A DNA stretch of 13,102 bases. Origin: an uncultured Devosia sp. (GTDB taxonomy: Bacteria; Pseudomonadota; Alphaproteobacteria; Rhizobiales; Devosiaceae). The stretch spans positions 1 to 13,102 of the forward strand of contig CAKTFF010000028.1 of NCBI GenBank assembly GCA_934553185.1. The letters run 5' to 3'. Shown piece after piece: positions 1 through 6,824 of this stretch. Each line of letters starts with the position of its first letter. Within the stretch, counting starts at the first letter, position 1. The position numbers were made by a program, and so were the translations under genes. A model generated the notes under the pieces. The model did not search any database. It worked only from the letters and a program-made list of their open reading frames with translations, and was not told the origin of the DNA.

Positions 1-232
1 GGTTGAAGAAATCAATGCCGCTATCGAACAGACCGAAGGGCAAGCCAGCGAACTTGATCGTGTGGTCGATATCTTCACCGTGGATGATCTGGAGCTGGCG
101 GTCCAAGGCAAGCCTGCAGCAACTGGCAAGCCGACCGCTCCTCGGGCGAGTGCGGACCGGGTTCGTGTCGCCGCGCGGTCCTATCTGACACAGGGCAATG
201 CGGCCGTTGCCAATGACTGGTCCGAGTTCTAG
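1..232 (+). CDS. Methyl-accepting chemotaxis protein, C-terminal end (5' truncated)
   Basis: This is the last 76 codons of a chemoreceptor, reading from base 2 and ending at TAG 230-232; the rest lies left of the window. The first visible residues ([19 protein letters not shown]) match the distal methylation helix of the two MCPs downstream, which have N(A/S)(A/S)IEQTEAQA at the same place. A flexible Pro/Ala-rich linker of about 40 residues follows, and the protein ends in NDWSEF. A terminal aromatic-x-x-aromatic tail is the known form of the CheR/CheB docking pentapeptide (NWETF in E. coli Tsr and Tar), so this receptor probably recruits the adaptation enzymes. The sensor domain and membrane topology cannot be seen. 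A large stem-loop follows the stop codon, and the next MCP starts 90 nt downstream on the same strand. Confidence 0.9.
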   Translation, partial: VEEINAAIEQTEGQASELDRVVDIFTVDDLELAVQGKPAATGKPTAPRASADRVRVAARSYLTQGNAAVANDWSEF

Positions 233-240
233 CCAAATCA

Positions 241-277
241 AGGTTGAGGAGGCGCGCTAGAAGCGCTTCCTTAACCT
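241..277 (+). terminator. Stem-loop after the first MCP gene (possible weak terminator)
   Basis: Arms 241-255 and 263-277 can pair over 15 positions, 13 Watson-Crick and two G-U, around a 7-nt loop (GCTAGAA). It begins 8 nt after the stop codon of the upstream MCP. No run of T follows on either strand, so it is not a textbook intrinsic terminator. It may act with Rho, protect an mRNA 3' end, or be an attenuating structure. Its right arm contains the CTTCCTTAAC motif that also occurs upstream of the third MCP, so the sequence may be constrained for another reason. Confidence 0.45.
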
Positions 278-298
278 CGCGCTTACTATGATCGTCAG
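266..298 (+). promoter_or_regulatory. Putative upstream element of the membrane MCP gene, shared with the twin-PAS MCP
   Basis: CTTCCTTAAC (266-275), three bases, GCGC (279-282), ten bases, then CGTCAG (293-298). The same blocks in the same order lie upstream of the third MCP (2980-3016). The distance from TTAAC to the start codon is 46 nt here and 41 nt there. TTAAC resembles the half-site of CtrA, a regulator of motility genes in many alphaproteobacteria, but a full TTAA-N7-TTAA site is not present. The assignment is an inference from two copies only. Confidence 0.35.
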
Positions 299-321
299 GC
301 CAACCCAGCGGATGTTGCCTG

Positions 322-2724
322 ATGCTTCAGTTCAAACTTGCCACCAAATTGCCGGTCATGGTCGTGGCCATTGCCCTGCTGACAGGTGCCAGCCTGGCGC
401 TGGCCGCGTACTTTGCCAGTGATGGGATCGTCACGCGGCAAGCCGAGCAGCGGTTGACCGCGGCAGCGGCCAACGCCCGCTCTGCACTGGACGCTTATCT
501 CAACGAAGTAGCGGAAGATCTGTTGGTGTTTGCCGGCCGATCCGAAATTGCCGCCAACATCGATTTGTTTTCAGGCGCCATGCGAACGCTGGAAGGGCAG
601 GGTGACCCCTCGGCGCTACTGCAGGACGCCTATATCACGCAAAATCCCCATCCGGCAGGTGAGCGGCTGAACCTGGATACGTCCGACAAGGTCCCGGTTT
701 ATGACCTTCATCACAGAACGCTTCATGGCGACTTCCGCGACCTGCTGCTCAAGCGGGGCTACTACGACATTTTCCTGTTCGATACCGATTACAACAACGT
801 TTATACGGTGTTCAAGGAAACCGACTTCGCCACCAACTTCGCCGAAGGCGGAGGACCTTGGGCCGATAGTGACCTCGGCAAAGTGGTTCGCCTCGCCATG
901 GCGGGCCAGGAGGGCGAGGTGTTCCTGTCCGACTTCGCGCCATATGGTCCCAGCGCCGACGCGCCCGCGAGCTTTATCGCTACAGCGGTCTATGACCAAG
1001 GATTTCTGATCGGCGTTCTTGCCTTCCAGATGCCAACAGAGCTGATCGGCAACGTGTTGCAGCGCACCCAAGGGCTGGGCGAAAGCGGCGCGATCTTTCT
1101 GGTGGGGCAAGATGGGCTGGTTCGCAACGATGCGCCGCAAACCGCTGAAAATGATGTTCTGTCCACATCGCTTGCGGGCAGCAGCGTCGCCGCAGCGCTT
1201 GCCGGTTCGCCGGCATTGGGCGAAACGGTTCACCTCGACGGTCAAACCTATATCGCGGCCGCTGAACCCCTCCGCTTTGCCGGGGTCGACTGGGCTGTCG
1301 TGGCCACGGAACAGCAAACCGCGATCTTTGCGCCCTCGGCCGACCTGCGGAACACCTTGGCTGTGATCGGGCTGGTGCTGCTAGGGTTGGCGTCGCTGAT
1401 CAGCATCCTGATTGCGCGCACGATCACGCGTCCCGTGTCGCGCCTCACCGGTGCAATGGCCGAGATCGCCCGTGATCGGTTCGACCTGCCGGTGCCTGGG
1501 CTCAAGCGGGGCGATGAACTGGGTGAGATGGCGCAGGCTGTGGAAGTGTTCCGCCAGAACGGGCTGCAAATGGCTGACCTGCGGGCTGCAGAGCACGACT
1601 TGAGTGCAGAACGCGCCGAGCAGGTCAACGTGATTCAGAGGCTGCAGCAGGATATCGGCGCGGTGGTTGGAGCGGCCATCGAAGGCGATTTCACGGGCCG
1701 CGTACGAACCGGCCTGCCGGACCCCGAGCTTGAAAGCCTCGCCAGCAACGTCAACGCTTTGTTGGAGACAGTGGAGCGCGGATTGTCCGAGACTGGCACT
1801 GTGTTGTCGGCTCTTGCTAATGCCAACCTCGCAAGACGTGTCACAGGGCAATATAAGGGCGCCTTTGGGCAGCTCAAGCAAGACACCAATGGCCTTGCCG
1901 AGCAACTGAGCCAGATTATCGGGCAGTTGCGCAACACGTCAGGGGCACTCAAAACGGCGACAGGCGAAATCCTTGCCGGTGCCAATGACCTTAGTGACCG
2001 CACGACACGACAAGCATCCACCATCGAGCAAACATCCGCCACCATGGAGCAGTTGAGCCGAACGGTGGTCGACAATGCAGCGCAGGCTGAACAGGCCAGC
2101 ACCAAGGCCCGTCTTGTTTCGACGGAGGCCGAAGCGAGTAGTGCCGTGATGGGGGAAGCCAGCAGCGCAATGGCGCGGATCACCCAGTCATCCGCCAAGA
2201 TCTCCAACATTATTGGACTGATCGACGACATCGCCTTCCAGACAAATCTTTTGGCTCTCAACGCCTCCGTGGAAGCGGCGCGTGCTGGTGATGCGGGCAA
2301 GGGCTTTGCGGTTGTCGCCGTGGAGGTGCGTCGGCTGGCGCAATCCGCCGCCAGTGCGTCTGCCGATATCAAGGTGTTGATCGAGCAGAGTGCTAGCGAA
2401 GTCAAAGGTGGTACACAGCTGGTGGCCAATGCTGCTGAGCGGCTCGGTGGCGTGCAACAGGCCATTCGCGCCAATGCGGAGCTGCTGGACACCATCGCCC
2501 GGGCGAGTCGGCAGCAGGCCTCCTCGATCGACGAGATCAATGTAGCAGTCCGACAACTGGATGTTATGACCCAGCACAACGCAGCTTTGGTGGAGCAAAC
2601 CAATGCCGCTATCGAGCAGACCGAAGCGCAAGCCAGCGAACTCGACCAGGTGATCGGTGTGTTCGCGATTGAGAGGCCTTCAACAGTGGTGCACCTCCGC
2701 TCGGCTCATGCCGCCCGGCAGTAA
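322..2724 (+). CDS. Membrane methyl-accepting chemotaxis protein with Cache-like sensor and multiple HAMP units
   Basis: An 800-residue transmembrane chemoreceptor. TM1 is at about 11-31. A periplasmic domain of about 315 residues follows, with the Cache-like signature [21 protein letters not shown] near 149-170, and TM2 is at about 346-365. HAMP begins at about 366. Two further HAMP-like stretches at about 440-492 and 493-535 (EGDFTGRV and NLARRV turns) suggest a poly-HAMP relay. The kinase-control hairpin is at about 536-790, with the near-invariant tip starting [20 protein letters not shown] at 634. The protein should sense a small extracytoplasmic ligand and control CheA through CheW; the ligand cannot be told from sequence. 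It ends in SAHAARQ and, unlike its two neighbours, has no DWSEF tail. The ATG at 322 has only a weak ribosome site; no better in-frame start is seen, and TM1 follows it at the usual distance. An intrinsic terminator follows the gene. Confidence 0.93.
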   Translation: MLQFKLATKLPVMVVAIALLTGASLALAAYFASDGIVTRQAEQRLTAAAANARSALDAYLNEVAEDLLVFAGRSEIAANIDLFSGAMRTLEGQGDPSALLQDAYITQNPHPAGERLNLDTSDKVPVYDLHHRTLHGDFRDLLLKRGYYDIFLFDTDYNNVYTVFKETDFATNFAEGGGPWADSDLGKVVRLAMAGQEGEVFLSDFAPYGPSADAPASFIATAVYDQGFLIGVLAFQMPTELIGNVLQRTQGLGESGAIFLVGQDGLVRNDAPQTAENDVLSTSLAGSSVAAALAGSPALGETVHLDGQTYIAAAEPLRFAGVDWAVVATEQQTAIFAPSADLRNTLAVIGLVLLGLASLISILIARTITRPVSRLTGAMAEIARDRFDLPVPGLKRGDELGEMAQAVEVFRQNGLQMADLRAAEHDLSAERAEQVNVIQRLQQDIGAVVGAAIEGDFTGRVRTGLPDPELESLASNVNALLETVERGLSETGTVLSALANANLARRVTGQYKGAFGQLKQDTNGLAEQLSQIIGQLRNTSGALKTATGEILAGANDLSDRTTRQASTIEQTSATMEQLSRTVVDNAAQAEQASTKARLVSTEAEASSAVMGEASSAMARITQSSAKISNIIGLIDDIAFQTNLLALNASVEAARAGDAGKGFAVVAVEVRRLAQSAASASADIKVLIEQSASEVKGGTQLVANAAERLGGVQQAIRANAELLDTIARASRQQASSIDEINVAVRQLDVMTQHNAALVEQTNAAIEQTEAQASELDQVIGVFAIERPSTVVHLRSAHAARQ

Positions 2725-2750
2725 CAGGGCAAAAAAACGCGAATACTGAA

Positions 2751-2779
2751 CAAGGGCGCCTCGGGCGCCCTTGGTTTTT
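2751..2779 (+). terminator. Rho-independent terminator of the membrane MCP gene
   Basis: A perfect 10-bp GC-rich stem (CAAGGGCGCC, 2751-2760, with its complement 2764-2773) closes a TCG loop and is followed by GTTTTT at 2774-2779. It lies 26 nt after the stop codon at 2722-2724. This separates the second MCP from the third transcriptionally. Confidence 0.9.
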
Positions 2780-2979
2780 CAGCCATGTTAATCTTTGTTC
2801 CGCAGCATAGTTGTCGGACGCAGGATTGTTGACCTTGCTGGAGCTTTCCAGGTTGATCCTGTTCGTCCCCACTCTCCCTAATTTTTCATTGTCTCATCTT
2901 GCTTCCCCTGTTCGACCTCGGTCGCGCACAGGCGTCGCAAGCGTTCATGTAAGTAGATGATCGCAGCGGTGATCACGAC
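2780..2979. other. Noncoding spacer between MCP genes
   Basis: The gap between the second and third MCP genes (2725-3030) is 306 nt. After the terminator, this part holds no ORF with a credible start and ribosome site. It is less GC-rich than the genes. A small perfect dyad, CTGGA-GCTT-TCCAG, sits at 2838-2851, and a TTGACC hexamer at 2829-2834 has no good -10 partner at normal spacing. A promoter for the third MCP must lie here or just downstream, but I cannot place it with certainty. Confidence 0.5.
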
Positions 2980-3016
2980 CTTCCTTAACAATGCGCGGCT
3001 CAAATAAGAGCGTCAG
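2980..3016 (+). promoter_or_regulatory. Putative upstream element of the twin-PAS MCP gene
   Basis: CTTCCTTAAC (2980-2989), three bases, GCGC (2993-2996), fourteen bases, then CGTCAG (3011-3016). The order matches the element at 266-298 upstream of the membrane MCP. TTAACAAT at 2985-2992 differs by one base from TTAACCAT, a common CtrA-type half-site. Regulation by CtrA is only a suggestion. Confidence 0.35.
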
Positions 3017-3030
3017 CCGAGTAAACCCTC

Positions 3031-4803
3031 ATGCATAAATTGTTCTCTCAACTTGAAGATCTTCAGCGCGCCAAAAGCTGGCAGAACGCTGTCCTGCGCA
3101 GTCATGCAGTGATCGAGTTTCTGCCGGATGGAACCATTGTTTGGGCCAACGAAAAGTTCTTGTCGCTCATGGGCTACTCGCTGTCGGACGTTGCGGGACA
3201 GCACCACCGAATCTTTGTGGAATCCGCCTACAGCGTCTCGCCTGAATACGCCCAGTTTTGGAAAGCGCTGGGTGAAGGCAACGAGCAGACCGCCGAGTTC
3301 CGCCGCTTTGCCAAGGGCGGCCGAGAGGTCTGGTTGCAGGCAAGCTATACGCCGGTTCTCGATCGGAAAGGGAAGGTCGAGCGGATCGTCAAGTTCGCTA
3401 CAGACACGACCGAGCAGACCTTGTGCAATGCGGACTATAAAGGCCAGATCGACGCCATTTCGCGTGTTCAGGCGGTTATCCAGTTCGACCTGGAAGGTAG
3501 GGTTCTCACAGCCAACGACAATTTTCTCAACGTCATGGGATACCGGCTGGACGAAATTGTGGGCAAGCATCACCGCATGTTTGTTGACCCCGCCTTTGCC
3601 GCAAGCTCGGACTACCAGCAGTTCTGGACGACGCTGCGCTCGGGTAAATCGGTCGCTGAAGAGTTCCGCCGCATCGGCAAGGGTGGACGCGAGGTCTGGA
3701 TCTCAGCCTCCTATAATCCCGTCTTCTGCCCTCTTGGTCGGCTGACAAAGATCATCAAATATGCCGATGACATAACCGGCCGCAAACAGGCCGAGCGCAT
3801 CGTCGAGCGGCTCAAGGACAGTCTCAGCCGCATGGCGGAAGGCGATCTCACCGGCCATATCGAAACCCCATTCTCCGGGAAGTATGAAGATCTCCGGATT
3901 GCCTTTAATCAGTCACTGGAGCGGCTCGCCGGCATCATCACCGGGCTTCAGGGCACGTCCCGGCTCCTTAAGTCTGCGACGAGTGAGATCCTCGCCGGAG
4001 CAAACGATCTCTCCGAGCGCACCACCAAGCAGGCCGCAACAATCGAGCAGACATCGGCTGCAGTTGAACAGCTCTCCACGGCCGTGCAGGACAATGCGGT
4101 CCGTGCCGCAACAGCAAGCCAGAAGGCGCAGTCGGTGTCATCCAGCGCCACCGAGGGGGGCAAGGTCATGGACGAGGCCAATGCCGCCATGGCCGCGATC
4201 GAAACCAGCTCGGGCAAGATTTCCAACATCATTGGGTTGATCGACGACATCGCCTTCCAAACAAACCTCCTGGCCCTCAATGCGTCGGTGGAAGCTGCGC
4301 GTGCGGGCGATGCTGGCAAGGGTTTTGCCGTGGTGGCTGTTGAAGTGCGACGCCTCGCGCAGTCGGCGGCAAGCGCTTCAGCCGATGTTAAGGTGTTGAT
4401 CGAAGCCAGCGCCGGCGAGGTCAAGAATGGCTCGCGGCTCGTTGGTCAGGCCGCTGACAAACTTCTCGCCATCCTTTCCGGCGCGCGGGAAAGCTCGGGG
4501 CTGATCGACTCCATCGCCCAGGCCAACCGGGAGCAATCCTCGGGTCTAGAGGAAATCACCATCGCCGTGCGACAGATGGACGAGATGACCCAGCACAATG
4601 CTGCACTTGTGGAGCAGATCAACGCGTCCATCGAGCAGACCGAGGCGCAGGCGGGCGAGTTGGATCACGTTGTGGATGTGTTCCGCATGCAGGGGGCCCA
4701 GTCCTCGCCTAAGATGGCTGTTGCCCGTTCAGTGGGACGAACAGCGCCTGTGCTCAAGTCGGTCGGCAATGCAGCGCTGGCGCGGGACTGGAGCGAGTTC
4801 TAG
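3031..4803 (+). CDS. Soluble twin-PAS methyl-accepting chemotaxis protein (BdlA/Aer-like)
   Basis: A 590-residue receptor without a signal peptide or membrane segment, so it should act in the cytoplasm. Two homologous PAS-PAC units lie at about 20-128 and 143-250. Each has the GxHHRxFV motif ([16 protein letters not shown]), an EFRR segment and the GGREVW strand. The layout recalls twin-PAS MCPs such as Pseudomonas BdlA and other PAS receptors that sense redox or oxygen through flavin or haem; which cofactor is bound here, if any, is unknown. A HAMP-like stretch (about 254-306, EGDLTGHI) links to the kinase-control hairpin at about 320-565, whose tip begins at 404 and is almost identical to that of the membrane MCP. 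The C-terminus is RDWSEF, a CheR/CheB docking-type tail shared with the first MCP. The ATG at 3031 has a weak ribosome site (GAG about 10 nt upstream). Confidence 0.93.
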   Translation: MHKLFSQLEDLQRAKSWQNAVLRSHAVIEFLPDGTIVWANEKFLSLMGYSLSDVAGQHHRIFVESAYSVSPEYAQFWKALGEGNEQTAEFRRFAKGGREVWLQASYTPVLDRKGKVERIVKFATDTTEQTLCNADYKGQIDAISRVQAVIQFDLEGRVLTANDNFLNVMGYRLDEIVGKHHRMFVDPAFAASSDYQQFWTTLRSGKSVAEEFRRIGKGGREVWISASYNPVFCPLGRLTKIIKYADDITGRKQAERIVERLKDSLSRMAEGDLTGHIETPFSGKYEDLRIAFNQSLERLAGIITGLQGTSRLLKSATSEILAGANDLSERTTKQAATIEQTSAAVEQLSTAVQDNAVRAATASQKAQSVSSSATEGGKVMDEANAAMAAIETSSGKISNIIGLIDDIAFQTNLLALNASVEAARAGDAGKGFAVVAVEVRRLAQSAASASADVKVLIEASAGEVKNGSRLVGQAADKLLAILSGARESSGLIDSIAQANREQSSGLEEITIAVRQMDEMTQHNAALVEQINASIEQTEAQAGELDHVVDVFRMQGAQSSPKMAVARSVGRTAPVLKSVGNAALARDWSEF

Positions 4804-4852
4804 CGGTTCTTGCTCCCGCTCGGCAAACCGTGCTTGAAGTCTCTCGGGCAGT

Positions 4853-4857
4853 GGAGA
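4853..4857 (+). promoter_or_regulatory. Ribosome binding site that sets the mgsA start
   Basis: GGAGA is 5 nt before ATG 4863. The longer reading from GTG 4830 has no such site, and its extra 11 residues (from LEVSRAVE onward) do not resemble the family, so ATG 4863 is preferred. Confidence 0.65.
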
Positions 4858-4862
4858 GAAGC

Positions 4863-5225
4863 ATGGCGCGCATCGGGCTTGTGGCACATGACGACAAGAA
4901 AGATGACCTTTGCCGCTGGGCCGATGAGCACAAGGGTAAACTTGGTCAGCATGCGCTCTGGGGAACCGGTACGACCGGCTCCAGGGTGACCGCCGCAACC
5001 GGGTTGCCGGTAACGCTGCTCAAGAGCGGTCCACTGGGCGGGGACCAACAGCTTGGCGCCATGATTGCTGAGGGCACGCTCGACATGCTGATCTTTTTCA
5101 TCGATCCGCTGTCCGCGCAGCCTCATGACGTGGACGTCAAGGCTCTGACACGTCTGGCGACGCTTTATGATGTGCCCTGCGCCTTCAATAAATCCACGGC
5201 TGACGCAGTCTTGGCCTCCATCTAA
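4863..5225 (+). CDS. mgsA: Methylglyoxal synthase
   Basis: A protein of 120 residues that converts dihydroxyacetone phosphate to methylglyoxal plus phosphate in the cytosol (EC 4.2.3.3). This bypass of lower glycolysis relieves sugar-phosphate build-up. Family motifs are all in order: LVAHDDKK near the N-terminus (the E. coli His19/Lys23 region), the phosphate-binding TGTTG loop, SGPLGGDQQ with the catalytic Asp, IFFIDPL, and PHDVDVKAL with the active-site His and Asp. It stops after KSTADAVLASI. E. coli MgsA continues for roughly 25 more residues, including an Arg reported at the active site, so this is a short-form enzyme. It starts 59 nt after the twin-PAS MCP with no clear terminator between, so read-through is possible. 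livG begins 108 nt downstream on the same strand. Confidence 0.93.
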   Translation: MARIGLVAHDDKKDDLCRWADEHKGKLGQHALWGTGTTGSRVTAATGLPVTLLKSGPLGGDQQLGAMIAEGTLDMLIFFIDPLSAQPHDVDVKALTRLATLYDVPCAFNKSTADAVLASI

Positions 5226-5289
5226 AACACACGGTGGACAGCGGGTTGACCCTCCGGCTCGCTTATGAGCAGATGCCGCCAATCGCCGG

Positions 5290-5299
5290 GGGTTAACCC
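5290..5299. promoter_or_regulatory. Short palindrome upstream of livG
   Basis: GGGTTAACCC is a perfect 10-bp palindrome 34 nt before the proposed livG start, in the only gap (5226-5333) of the mgsA-livGFHM run. It could be an operator core, but a 10-bp palindrome can arise by chance and I see no confident -35/-10 pair beside it. Confidence 0.25.
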
Positions 5300-5333
5300 G
5301 GTCCTATGCCATTGGGAAAACTGGACGGTCTGG

Positions 5334-6116
5334 GTGTCCTCTGACTTGGTTATCGACGTTCGCAACGTCAGCAAACGCTTTGGCGGCCTGACTGCCGTCA
5401 ACAACTGCTCGCTATCGGTGCGCCGTGGCTCGGTTACCGGGCTGATCGGCCCCAATGGCGCGGGCAAGTCGACTTTGTTCAACATCGTTGCAGGCAATAT
5501 CGTGCCGGACCAGGGTGCCGTGATCTTTGACGGCACCGACGTAACTGGCTTCAAGCCATACGAACTGTTTCGCACCGGCATGCTGCGCACCTTCCAGATC
5601 GCGCATGAATTCTCCAATATGACGGCACTGGAAAACCTGATGATGGTGCCGGGAGACCAGCCAGGCGAGCATCTGGGCAATACCTGGTTTCGACCGGGAC
5701 TTGTGCGATCCCGGGAAACGGCGGTGCGCAAGAAAGCGCTCGACGTGATCGATTTTCTCAAGCTCGGCCATGTGCGCAACGAGTTGGCCGGCAATCTGTC
5801 GGGCGGGCAGAAGAAGCTCCTTGAGCTGGGCCGCACCATGATGGTGGATGCCAAGGTGGTGCTGCTCGACGAAGTGGCGGCGGGTGTCAACAAGACGCTG
5901 CTCAACGATCTTGCCGGCAATATCGAGCGGATGAACCGCGAGCTGGGCTATACCTTCTTTGTGATCGAGCACGACATGGATCTAATCGGGCGGTTGTGCG
6001 ACCCGGTGATCGTGATGGCGCAGGGCGAAAAGATTGCGGAGGGTCCCATGAGCGAAATCCGGGCCAATCCGCAAATCGTCGAGGCCTACTTCGGCACTCC
6101 GGTGGAAGCTGCATAA
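5334..6116 (+). CDS. livG: Branched-chain amino acid-type ABC transporter ATP-binding protein LivG
   Basis: One of two nucleotide-binding subunits of a high-affinity LIV/HAAT-type importer, on the cytoplasmic side of the LivHM channel. The GTG at 5334 gives 260 residues and the family-typical N-terminus MSSDLVIDVRNVSKRFGG. The longer reading from ATG 5265 adds 23 residues that do not look like the family. Walker A GPNGAGKST is at 39-47, the signature LSGGQ at 155-159, Walker B VVLLDE with catalytic Glu180, and the H-loop His213 in VIEHDMDL. The residue after the Walker B Glu is Val (DEVAAGVN) where many LivG proteins have Pro. The C-terminal Asn-Pro-rich tail ending in AYFGT is typical of LivG. 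The stop overlaps the livF start (TAATG), which implies translational coupling. Confidence 0.93.
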   Translation: MSSDLVIDVRNVSKRFGGLTAVNNCSLSVRRGSVTGLIGPNGAGKSTLFNIVAGNIVPDQGAVIFDGTDVTGFKPYELFRTGMLRTFQIAHEFSNMTALENLMMVPGDQPGEHLGNTWFRPGLVRSRETAVRKKALDVIDFLKLGHVRNELAGNLSGGQKKLLELGRTMMVDAKVVLLDEVAAGVNKTLLNDLAGNIERMNRELGYTFFVIEHDMDLIGRLCDPVIVMAQGEKIAEGPMSEIRANPQIVEAYFGTPVEAA

Positions 6117-6820
6117 TGGCGCTGATCGAACTCAAGCATGTTGTGGGCGGCTATGGCGGTGCGCCGATCCTCAATGGCGTCAACATGGCCATCGAACAGA
6201 GTGACATCGGCGTCATCGTCGGACCGAACGGCGCTGGCAAGTCGACCACACTGAAGGCCATCTTTGGGCTGCTCAAGGTCACAGGCGGCACAATCGACTT
6301 TGGCGGGCGCAATGTCGCCAATTCGCTTCCCGACACGCTGGTGCCGATGGGCATGAGCTTCGTGCCGCAGGAAAAGAACGTCTTCACCTCCATGACGGTG
6401 GAGGAAAATCTTGAAATGGGCGCCTTTACGCGTCGCGATGATTTCCGCCCGACCATGGACTGGGTCTATGCCATGTTCCCGGTGCTTGCCGAAAAGCGCC
6501 GGCAGCCTGCCGGAGAGCTGTCGGGCGGGCAGCGGCAAATGGTGGCCATGGGTCGGGCGCTGATGAGCAAGCCCAAGCTCTTGATGCTGGACGAGCCGTC
6601 TGCCGGCCTGTCGCCGCGCTATGTGATCGAGATCTTCGAGACGATCGTTCGCGTCAACAAAGAGGGTGTTGGCATCCTCATGGTGGAGCAGAATGCGCGC
6701 CAGGCGCTGGCCTTTGCGTCCAAAGGCTTCGTGCTGGCGGGCGGGCAGAACCGGTTTACCGGCACCGGGCCCGAACTGATTGCCGACCCCGAAGTCGCCA
6801 AGAGCTTTCTGGGAGGCTAG
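6116..6820 (+). CDS. livF: Branched-chain amino acid-type ABC transporter ATP-binding protein LivF
   Basis: The second ATPase subunit, 234 residues, the usual length for LivF. Walker A GPNGAGKST is at 36-44, the signature LSGGQ at 135-139, and Walker B LLMLDEPSAGLSP with Asp159/Glu160. The switch position reads VEQNARQAL with Gln192 in place of the usual His; this is normal for LivF, so in the heterodimer the LivG His probably does most of the work at that position. The ATG at 6116 overlaps the livG stop by one base. A longer in-frame reading from 5996 lies inside livG and is not credible. The gene ends in GGGAGG plus TAG, so the end of livF also holds the ribosome site for livH. Confidence 0.95.
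   Translation: MALIELKHVVGGYGGAPILNGVNMAIEQSDIGVIVGPNGAGKSTTLKAIFGLLKVTGGTIDFGGRNVANSLPDTLVPMGMSFVPQEKNVFTSMTVEENLEMGAFTRRDDFRPTMDWVYAMFPVLAEKRRQPAGELSGGQRQMVAMGRALMSKPKLLMLDEPSAGLSPRYVIEIFETIVRVNKEGVGILMVEQNARQALAFASKGFVLAGGQNRFTGTGPELIADPEVAKSFLGG
6811..6816 (+). promoter_or_regulatory. Ribosome binding site that sets a TTG start for livH
   Basis: GGGAGG lies inside the last livF codons, 8 nt before TTG 6825. This strong site argues for the TTG start, which gives the family-like N-terminus MTELIFFINQVV, over an upstream ATG at 6780 inside livF. Confidence 0.8.
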
Positions 6821-6824
6821 GGCA

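Noticed and set aside
3..188. A 61-codon small protein at the left edge
   Set aside because: It is out of frame with the MCP C-terminal sequence, which continues to a proper stop and the DWSEF tail.
616..1317. A 233-codon minus-strand open frame opposite the Cache domain
   Set aside because: No protein-family resemblance or ribosome site; the plus strand encodes a well-supported receptor.
1635..2603. A 322-codon open frame on the minus strand inside the membrane MCP gene
   Set aside because: It is Ser/Ala/Arg-rich, lies fully antisense to conserved MCP sequence, and similar antisense frames occur in the other MCP signalling domain. This is the expected shadow of high-GC coding DNA.
4804..4830. 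Imperfect hairpin (CGGTT ... AACCG with a bulge) after the twin-PAS MCP as a terminator
   Set aside because: The stem is short and bulged, and no T tract follows, so it does not support termination before mgsA.
5265..5333. N-terminal extension of LivG from ATG 5265
   Set aside because: The extra residues do not match LivG proteins, and GTG 5334 gives the standard N-terminus. The stretch is better read as the upstream spacer.
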